A stretch of DNA of 64,000 bases from Triticum aestivum (Eukaryota > Streptophyta > Magnoliopsida > Poales > Poaceae): contig NC_057811.1 of the NCBI RefSeq assembly GCF_018294505.1, forward strand, positions 410,070,968-410,134,967. Direction: 5' to 3'. Every line of letters starts with the position of its first letter. Positions within the stretch are counted from its first letter, which is position 1. Both the position numbers and the translations under genes were made by a program. Positions 56,951-64,000 of the stretch are shown here, one piece after another. The notes beneath the pieces were generated by a model that did not search any database, was not told the origin of the DNA, and saw nothing but the letters and a program-made list of their open reading frames with translations.

Positions 56951-57211
56951 TGGTTCCCGAAGCAGTTTACTCAAGATTACCTCTCAAACTACATGATTGG
57001 TGGGCATGCAAAGGATAAAGTATTTCTATTAGAACACAATGACTATCTAGATGTCCTCATGAAGACAGTGAAGGATGGGCGGTTGGCCATAACAAGGGGT
57101 TGGACTAGATTCATGCGTGCCTTCTGCATGGAGGAGAGTACAATACGGAAGTTCCGCTTCACCTTGTTCAGCAACCAGAATGTCTTTTGCCTCTTTCTTT
57201 ACCGTCTTTAA
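56951..57211 (+). pseudogene. Host gene last exon: B3-like domain
   Basis: After tttgcag the frame reads WFPKQFTQDYLSNYMIGG, KVFLLEHNDYLDVLM, GRLAITRGWTRFMRAF and FTLFSNQNVFCLFLYRL, then TAA at 57209-57211. The order (acidic-flanked PK.F, hydrophobic strand, 'rGW..F..a', F.LF...FCLFLY) follows the plant B3 DNA-binding fold, about 86 residues. It is in the same orientation as the exon 1 islands and about 1.2 kb beyond the exon 1 donor. A damaged inverted copy lies at 57974-58146. The gene is split by RLG-B, so it is classed as a pseudogene. This exon itself has no lesion. Confidence 0.6.
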
Positions 57212-57973
57212 TAGTCACTGGCACAACTAGCTGCTATACAAACGGTTTTTAACCCCTTTCCGCGAAGGCATTTTAATTTGTCGCCAGGCGAGTGTGGGCG
57301 ATAGGGGGGTCCTTCCCACATGACCCAGAAACCGTCCGGGATAGGGAGTAGCAATACATATGTTTTCAATAACTAAGCGTATGCGTTGCCGGCATGTATC
57401 CCAAACACATCATCCTTGCTACTCGTTTGTGCTCGCGTTACCATCGTAGTCGGACTTCTGTGGTTTTACCTTATATCAGGCGCAGCCCAGGCACGGGATT
57501 TTTCTAGGCACGTACCAAACTAGCTCTACGTTTACGATGCACGCCACATCACAAATAGTTCATGATTGTAAAGCGTGTGCGATAAGGCGACCATAACACA
57601 CATTTAGTTTTCTCGCACCGGTTGTGATATTGTCTGACATCACACATGCTTTGCAAGCAATAACTATGTGCATGGTTACACACGTTCCCTCTTCGTGAAC
57701 CATGTCAGATTATGATGTACATCACACACGCTGTGCCTTATAGAACTTGTGCGCCGTAATGACCGGCATAGCATAATTTCACCCTAATTTAATTGCTGCT
57801 ATTAAAATTGTACCGAATTTGAATTTGAAAGTAGGCTATAACTTTATTCATATCCATTAGGTTCAAACAACCAATGCATTATTCGATTCATATGTACATA
57901 TGTTCAAGAATTACATCAAAAAAGAATTACATCAGCACCAAATAAAGAATGATGAGCCAAGGTTATATACTTG
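57212..57973. other. Spacer between the two B3-like terminal exons
   Basis: No supported ORF. It contains diverged short motifs of the type gcgtgtgcgataagg, catcacacacgctgtgcc and cacacatgctttgcaa, suggestive of an old DNA-transposon subterminal region, but no matching termini were found. Confidence 0.4.
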
Positions 57974-58146
57974 TACTATTAAAGATGGTAAAGAAAGAGG
58001 CGAGAGACATTCTGGTTGCTGAACAAGGTGAAGCAGAGTGCCCCTATTGTGCTCTCCTTCATGCAGAAGGCATGCACGACGCTAGTCCAACCCCTTGTGA
58101 TGGCCGGCCGCCAATCATGTAGTTTGAGAGGTAATCTTGAGTAAAC
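57974..58146 (-). pseudogene. Inverted, damaged copy of the B3-like last exon
   Basis: Read on the minus strand it matches 56964-57214. It has the same GTTTACTCAAGATTACCTC start and the same FTLFSNQNV...LFLY end, with TTTAATAGT beyond the stop. It lacks the equivalent of 57001-57079 (79 bp, not a multiple of three). The deletion lies between short TGG/GGC-type repeats and shifts the frame. The match ends exactly at the DTC-3 insertion point, so the rest of this copy may lie beyond DTC-3. Confidence 0.85.
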
Positions 58147-58149
58147 TAC

Positions 58150-58420
58150 CACTACAAAAAATACACTTCCGTGATGATACGTGTTTGTCATAGTAGGTCA
58201 CGTTTTCTGTCATGCATGTACATCCATGACGATTTTATGACAGATCAAGATAGTCATACCTGTGCTGTCGTAGAAGTGTTCCATGACATTACCAAAATTA
58301 TCATCACAGAAGTGTTCATTTCCATGACGATAAATGTCGCGTCATGGAAGTGCTTTCGTCAAGGGTGACCGACACATGGCATCCACCGTAACGGGTCACC
58401 GTTAAGCTATCGGGTCCGGT
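58150..58420. repeat. Left terminal and subterminal repeats of DTC-3
   Basis: Multiple copies of RTCATGACGAT / cttccgtgatgat and ccatgac-type motifs occur in both orientations within 270 bp, as in other CACTA subterminal regions. Confidence 0.6.
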
Positions 58421-58609
58421 TTTGGATCCGATAACCCGCTAACAACCACGACCAATGCCGATTTTCCACGTGTAAAATTCTCATTGGCCGACGGAACCAC
58501 GTTTCAGCTCCGCGTTGGCACAGGTGTCACTCATCAAATGGGCGAGATGCGCCCATGATATGTTGACACGTGGACCGGCCCAAAAGTGGCCCATAAAGAT
58601 TAAATGTGC

Positions 58610-59540
58610 CGGCCCAACTAAAGGCCCACACGATTTTGCGGACCATAATGGGCCGGCCCAACTAAAGGCCCACAAGATTTTGCGGACCATAATGGGTCGG
58701 CCCAGCTAAAGGCCGACAAGGTTTTTTGGACCATAATGGGCCGGCCCTCTAAAGGCCCACGAGATTTCACCGACCATAATGGGTCGGCCCAGCTAAAGGC
58801 CCAAAAGATTTTGAGGACACTAGTGGGCCGGCCTATTCACAAGCTGCCATGTTTTGGGCCAAATGTCGGCCCAAATTTCATCTGGTCCATTAATAGTCTG
58901 CCATGTTCCGGGCCTAATAAAAGCCCATTTGAGATCCGGCCCGTTAAATACCTACCATGTTCTGGGCCAAATTACGGCCCAGATCAGTTTCGGCCCTTTA
59001 AGAGGCTTTGGGATAAATTATGGCCCATATCAGATTCGGCCCGTCAACTGGACGCTATGCTTTTGGGCCCACTTGTTAAAGGCCCATTTAGTAATTCGGC
59101 CTGATATTAGTTTTGGCCTGTTAAAGGCCTGTTTAACAATTCGGCCCTATATTTATTTCGGCCTGTTAAAAGCCCGTCATATAATTGGGCCTAACTACGG
59201 CCCGGTTTGCATCCGGCCTGCTCATAGCCGATAATCTGATTGGGCCAAACAAGGACTGAGATTTGGCCTGTTAACGGCCCATGATGTGATTGGCACAATC
59301 ATGGGCCGGGTCTATTTTGGCCTGCTGCCGGCCCGTGAGCTGTTCAGCACGTTTCAGGCCCAACCTACTTTTCAGCCTCCTAAAAGCCCATTGAGTTTTC
59401 TTGCGAAAATAGGGTCGGCAGTTTACTCGGCCTATTAAAGGCCCGAATCTACTTGTTGGCTAGTTTACATTTAGGCCTGTTAACGGATCAAGATGACAGG
59501 GCCCATGATGCGGATCATACATAGTGATTTGCATGACGGC
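58610..59540. repeat. GGCCCA-rich array of DTC-3, with a 44-bp tandem core
   Basis: 58610-58828 contains five tandem units of about 44 bp built on ccggcccaactaaaggccca and gattttgcggaccataatggg. Beyond it, GGCC, GGCCC and GGCCCA motifs recur every 20-30 bp to about 59540 in a decaying version of the same repeat. Confidence 0.88.
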
Positions 59541-61159
59541 CCGATTATGTACCTTTATTTTACGGTTTGGCCAGTTTACTGCAAAGACAGGATATATGTA
59601 CAGTAAAATAACCGCAACATCATGAATAAGAAAAAACCTAGACTATACAATAAAGAAATTATGGCATATTACATCCACTGGGCATCAAAGTTCTCCACTA
59701 TGATAATAAAGCACAAGCAGACAGCAGATTACATACACTGGGCATCAAAGATCGCCACCAGTGCAAATAAACACGCCGACAAAATAATATGCAAAACTGT
59801 CAACACTTCAATAGAGTTCAAGAAAGGTTAGCCCTGCTCGGGAGCTGCAGCGCAAGCAGCTGAGCAAGCTGATGAGACTGCGCTTGTTTGACACTTATAT
59901 CCTCCTCACTCTAAAAGATAAATAAGCAGACAAATGACATGTTTTGCACATATAAGTATCAGTGCTGACAATTCATCACATTTCTTACTGACGAATAAAG
60001 TGACACAGTTTAAAATAGCATTAACACAATATGGTATTGTTCAGGTCAAGACATGGCAGGAAATGACATTGTGAAGGAGTTGGCAGCTTCACGACACCAC
60101 TTGATTACAGATCAAGAACTCATAAGTATCAACGGTTAGTGTGTTGTCAATTTATCCCATTTCAGATTGGCAAATAAAGAGACGGTTTAAATAATAGTAG
60201 AATGATATGACATTGTTCATAGTTAAGACATTGCAGAATATGACATTGTGCTGTAGTGGGTAGGTTCACCACACCACTGGATTACGGATCAAGAACAGAA
60301 GCATACATGCAGTGCAAAAGAAGATCACTTGCTCTGTATAGTTTAATTTACATGGTATGAAGAAGGAACTTGGTTATACAACTGAAAACTTAAATTGAGA
60401 AGGACAAACTTTTGTTTATGAACTACATAATAAACTTTAAACATGCAATTTGATGCAAACACCAAAAATAAACAGCTGTTGCAGTCATGCCTAACCAAAT
60501 ATACACAACAAAGTTTGAAGGCTTGAGAAGGACAAACTTACATTATTGGTGAAGACGGGCTCTATAAAGCCCTTGTCCATGCTGATGGGGGGGGGGGGGG
60601 GGCGGGCAATACAAGAAGTTTACCACAGAATCTTCTTCATAAGCATTGCTTTTATTCTACATTTTGTTAAGAGTAAATATAGATGTGATAATAAGAAAAA
60701 ATGGAGAATATTTAAGATAAGATGAAGAGTGATGCTACATAACCAAGTAGCTATAAATGTAAGTACAACGATATAGGCAAAAGGTACAGCCAAGAGTAAT
60801 GGAGAGCTAAACTTCTTCAGTACCATCGGTGTTATCCAACCTTATGGTAAGAGTAAATATAGATCTGATGTGTAGAAAATGGAGGGCAAAGGAAAATAAG
60901 CTGCAGAGTGATGGTACATGAACAACTACCTGTCAATATAAGTACACTGATAAAGGACAGCAGGTACTCACAAGAACAATGCAGAGCTAAAAAAATTCAT
61001 TGGCATTGGATATATTCTACACTAATGTAACCATTCATATAGATCAGATAATTCGGAGCGAACAATTGATAAGCAAGCTATCATGCATACTGCTGTCACA
61101 TAAGGATCCAGGTATGTATGCGAGTACAGTGATACAGGACAACAGGTACTAACAAGAGC
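59541..61159. other. Non-coding interior of DTC-3 with degenerate tandem repeats
   Basis: No supported ORF. There is a short repeat pair (acatccactgggcatcaaag / acatacactgggcatcaaag, 59671-59760). A two-unit repeat of about 160 bp occupies 59985-60300. Three diverged units of about 170-190 bp occupy 60640-61170 (each with attctaca, agtacanngata and caggtac motifs). A 16-nt G run lies at 60587-60602. Confidence 0.6.
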
Positions 61160-62476
61160 AAAGCAGCGGGCAGCATATTTGTGATATCCTGTCGTCCTTT
61201 TCAAACCGGAATTCTTCTTCGAGCAGATTTCCTGCAAAAAGATCCGTAAGGCACATGCGGAAAAGTAGAAGTTCGAATTGTCATGTGATATCATAGACAG
61301 TACCTCATCCTGGGAATGAGACTAGTGCATAACAAGGTTTTTCCATTCAATGTCTTCTAAATTTAGCACAGGAGACTTCACCGGAAATTCATTTATAGAC
61401 TTGCCATCAAAGTGTGATTTCCTCAGGTAACATTGATACTGCTGCAATGCTTCCTTGAAAAGCGCAAGCAAGCTTTGCTCGTCATGACTATCCAGATTGA
61501 CCCTCACCTACTTACAACAATGTAATGTAAATCATTGATGTGTGCAATCAGCAGAAAACAGGAAAATAATCACCATGAATAATAGCACTTACACGTAAGT
61601 GGGACTGGAAGATGTGAAAATGGTGTTTGTCTTCACTATAATCTTCCCATGATGGGAATATATGCACGTAGTCCCTAACAACATTGAAAGCATTGTCTTT
61701 TAAACTGGGAATAACTGGAATGGGGTTCCAATCTGCAGGAATTGGCCGTCTCTGGAGTTGGGATAGGTCTTCGGCCGGTGGACTTGCTGTACTTTTTGCT
61801 AGAGTGGGATTTTTCTATGGTACGGCTGGTGCTATGGCAACTGAAATCAGCATACCTTTTGTTGGAGTGCAGGTCCTGTGTGGTGGGGCTAGTGGTGTGG
61901 CCAGTGAAGTATGGGTACAGTCTGCTGGAGTTGGTCCTATGTTTTGTGTCACTGGTTGTAGAGCCAATATAAGTGGGGTGTTGTCTGATTTCTCCGGCAC
62001 CACCACGTTTTTCAAGGACTTTGCTGGTGCTCCTTCAGGTTCGGCAATCACCCTCTTCCTTTCTGATGTCTGATGCACAAGAACAACATTTGAGTGAAAA
62101 AACATGGTATGATGACAGATGGAATATGTATTGATAATGGATGGGCATGGCATCTTGACATATATGATGAGTAAACTAAGGAGATGGCGGTGCAACAAAG
62201 TAGAAGAAATGCAAGACAACTTATGCAAGATACGCACAATCAATAAAACCTTGCCAAATTAGAACAGGCACCTTGATGGATGAACAAGACAAGCCATCTG
62301 CCTTTGACTCCTCAAGGTCAGAATAGTCATTAGGATCATATTCTGAACAAGAATCTTCAGGTGGGGAGCGTATGAGTTTCATTGCATCCAGAATGGCACT
62401 CAATGCCTTGGTGCCAATTTGGTAAGTTCTTGCAGTGTTCCACAATATTCTTCTGATGCGCGGATTCAGATATTCA
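61160..62476 (-). pseudogene. Ptta/En/Spm-type transposase-like gene of DTC-3, four exons
   Basis: Minus-strand model: 62272-62476, 62069-61593, 61507-61304, 61231 to about 61165. The three introns have GT...AG ends and consistent phase 0. Exon 1: SEYLNPRIRRILWNTARTYQ and an acidic stretch (CSEYDPNDYSDLEESK). Exon 2: basic, then Pro/Thr-rich, then DYVHIFPSWEDYSEDKHHFH. Exon 3: VNLDSHDEQSLLALFKEAL and IEWKNLVMH. Exon 4: EICSKKNSGLKRTTGYHKYA. The last two resemble the end of plant Ptta/En/Spm transposases (PF03004 from memory). In-frame TAG codons at 61815-61817 and 61322-61324 break it. Confidence 0.6.
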
Positions 62477-64000
62477 CTGTGATTACGTATAATATATGAG
62501 AAGCATGAAAACATAAATAGTAGTGAGATTATCTTTGTAATGCAGAAGATATTCTAATATAGGGGCGCCCCTGTAAACCCTTGTGTGCTATCACTGGATT
62601 CTGATGAGAGAGCCCATGTGTGTTTTAATATGGTGCGTGCATTAATATAATCTAGCACAAGTACACAAAAAATAGGCTCGAGAAGTAAGGATAGTTGGCA
62701 GATGATAGGTTCATAATATACTGTATAGAGAGTTTATTGCCAAACCATGATAACAAGAGCACACAACAACTAGGCAGATCGTAGTGTACTTAAAAGGGGT
62801 ACACCATAACCAGGATATATAAATCGGGAACGTGGAACTGGCTAGAAATTACAGTGTTGTATTGCCGCTACTAATTGAAAGCCTATCGATCACGTACAGG
62901 CCAGCTCTATCAGCTGTTGACTGCAGATGTCCCTGCTCCCCTTCCTGACAAGGAAAATACTGTGCGTACTAAATAAAGAATAACAAAAGAGTAACATGTT
63001 AAAGAACAGAAGAGGAAGCATATTCTTGAGGTTCCGCTTCATTGCATACAGTGTTGGTTGCCCACTCATGATGAATCACAACGCCCAAAGAAATGCAATT
63101 CCATGTTGTCTCTCTATATGTGGCCACATGCATTTGGAAAATCAAGTGGGAGCATTACCTGACGAATTAAATGTGTGTCTGTTAACTAATATCGGTATCA
63201 TATCACAATTTGTACTTGAAGAAGTAAGCTTTTGACTTATGATTGGTGTGTTGTTTAGCTTCAAGAGTGGACTGCTGCTAGTGCGACACAAAGTAGCTAC
63301 GCAGATCATAGTTTAGATATAACGGGAAAACCGTAAGCATCACAAGTAAAATCAGTGCTGGAATATATGTGCTAGTATTGCCGGTACGACTAGAAAGGCT
63401 TCGGATACCAGTTCTCTTCAACTGAAGGTGCGGTACTGTTAATAACCATGTAACTCTCAAAGGCGACACAACTCCTCGCATTTCCTTGCTAATCTTATAG
63501 GATTCAAGTGGGCAGGCCACTACAATTCCTATTCCTATGTTTACAAAATCCTTCGAATCAAAGAGGCCCGAAGAGTTCAAAGTGTCCATCACAACCGACC
63601 GTATAGGCCTCTACACTGCAAATGTCCCAGCTTATCTTCCCTACAAGGAACATACTGTACTACTATCATACTCCCTCCGTTCCAAAATATAAATCTTTGT
63701 AGAGATTTCCACTATGGATCACATACAGATGTATACAGATACATTTTAGAGTGTAGATTCACTCATTTTGCTCCATATGTAGTGCATGGTGGAACCTATA
63801 CAAAGACTTGTATTTAGGAACGGAGAGAGTACTTATTAAAGAAGAATGGAAGAGGAACATGCTAAAGAAGAGCAGCAGATTTTGGATAATAAAATGTTCG
63901 TTGCACAGTGCCCACACATGATGAACCAGAGCGCATTAAGAATGTAACTCCATGCTGTCTCTCTATATGTGGTGCACGTGCTTTTCGAAAGTAAAGTAGG
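62477..64000. other. DTC-3 sequence upstream of the transposase-like gene
   Basis: No gene can be supported, although a 104-codon minus-strand frame (63278-63592) is open. Its main structure is a direct repeat: about 62880-63170 resembles about 63590-64000 (shared cctgctccccttcctgacaagg-type and ccatgttgtctctctatatg blocks). The second copy contains a Stowaway MITE (63670-63829). Confidence 0.6.
63670..63829. mobile_element. Stowaway-type MITE in DTC-3
   Basis: CTCCCTCCGTTCCAAAATAT at the left and the inverse ending TAGGAACGGAGAGAG at the right, flanked by TA (63668-63669 and 63830-63831). About 160 bp, imperfectly palindromic with a central tttagagtgtagattcactc. Confidence 0.92.

Larger units (their letters stand above)
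58150..64000 (-). mobile_element. DTC-3: CACTA-type transposon, left part only
   Basis: Begins CACTACAAAAAATACACTTC, preceded by TAC (58147-58149) as the putative duplication. Inverted motifs (cacttcc / ggaagtg; tcatgacg / cgtcatgg) occur through 58160-58350. A long GGCCCA-rich array follows, then a minus-strand transposase-like gene (61160-62476). The right end lies outside the window, so the family and duplication are unconfirmed. Confidence 0.7.

Noticed and set aside
60587..60602. 16-nt G run as a G-quadruplex or biological feature
   Set aside because: A single homopolymer that may be slippage or a sequencing artefact; no context supports a function.
63278..63592. 104-codon minus-strand ORF as a gene
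   Set aside because: Hydrophobic, no recognisable domain, and adjacent to a duplicated non-coding segment. It could be an upstream exon of the transposase-like gene, but no splice evidence was convincing.

Overview
The window is typical Triticeae (wheat/Aegilops/barley type) intergenic DNA. It is almost entirely nested transposable elements, with small islands of a broken host gene. The grounds are LTRs beginning TGATACGTCTCCAACGTAT, CACTA elements with long subterminal repeat arrays, Stowaway MITEs with CTCCCTCCGT ends, and spliceosomal introns. There are no bacterial-style operons, rRNA genes or CRISPR arrays. Family names were not assigned because no database could be searched. The elements are labelled here RLX-1, RLG-A, RLG-B, RLG-T, RLG-C, DTC-1, DTC-2 and DTC-3.

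Layout. 1-3993 is the 3' part of an LTR element (RLX-1). It has a degenerate two-exon ORF (180-2153) and a 3' LTR (2686-3993) whose U3 holds seven GC-rich palindromes. From about 4560 a host gene region begins. It is cut by RLG-A (4743-18673, TSD ATCAA) and, after 194 bp of host sequence, by RLG-B (18873-55371, TSD GTGGT/GTGGC). Host coding sequence resumes in frame at 55372 and ends in a B3-like exon at 57211. A damaged, inverted copy of that exon lies at 57974-58146. DTC-3 (58150 to the window end) interrupts it.

Nesting. RLG-A contains DTC-1 (9318-15003, TSD TAA), which carries a four-exon B3-like gene on the + strand. The 5' LTR of RLG-B contains RLG-T (20082-33179, TSD TCTAG), a Tat-lineage Ty3/gypsy element on the - strand. 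RLG-T has one uninterrupted gag-pol frame broken by five nonsense codons, and a convergent three-exon gene of the 'putative gypsy type transposon' family. The interior of RLG-B contains DTC-2 (37313-53728, TSD AAA), a CACTA element with a TNP2-like transposase on the - strand. RLG-C (40652-49384, TSD CGTAG/CGCAG) sits inside that transposase gene. The boundaries were obtained by matching both termini and their target-site duplications directly in the sequence.

How the parts relate. RLG-A and RLG-B encode only gag/protease-like ORFs, and RLG-C has gag, protease, RT and RNase H but no integrase, so all three look non-autonomous. RLG-T and DTC-2 carry full enzymatic repertoires but are inactivated by stops, frameshifts or insertions. 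The best-preserved reading frames are accessory genes: the B3-like gene in DTC-1, the antisense gene in RLG-T (one stop), and a 138-aa ORF in RLG-C.
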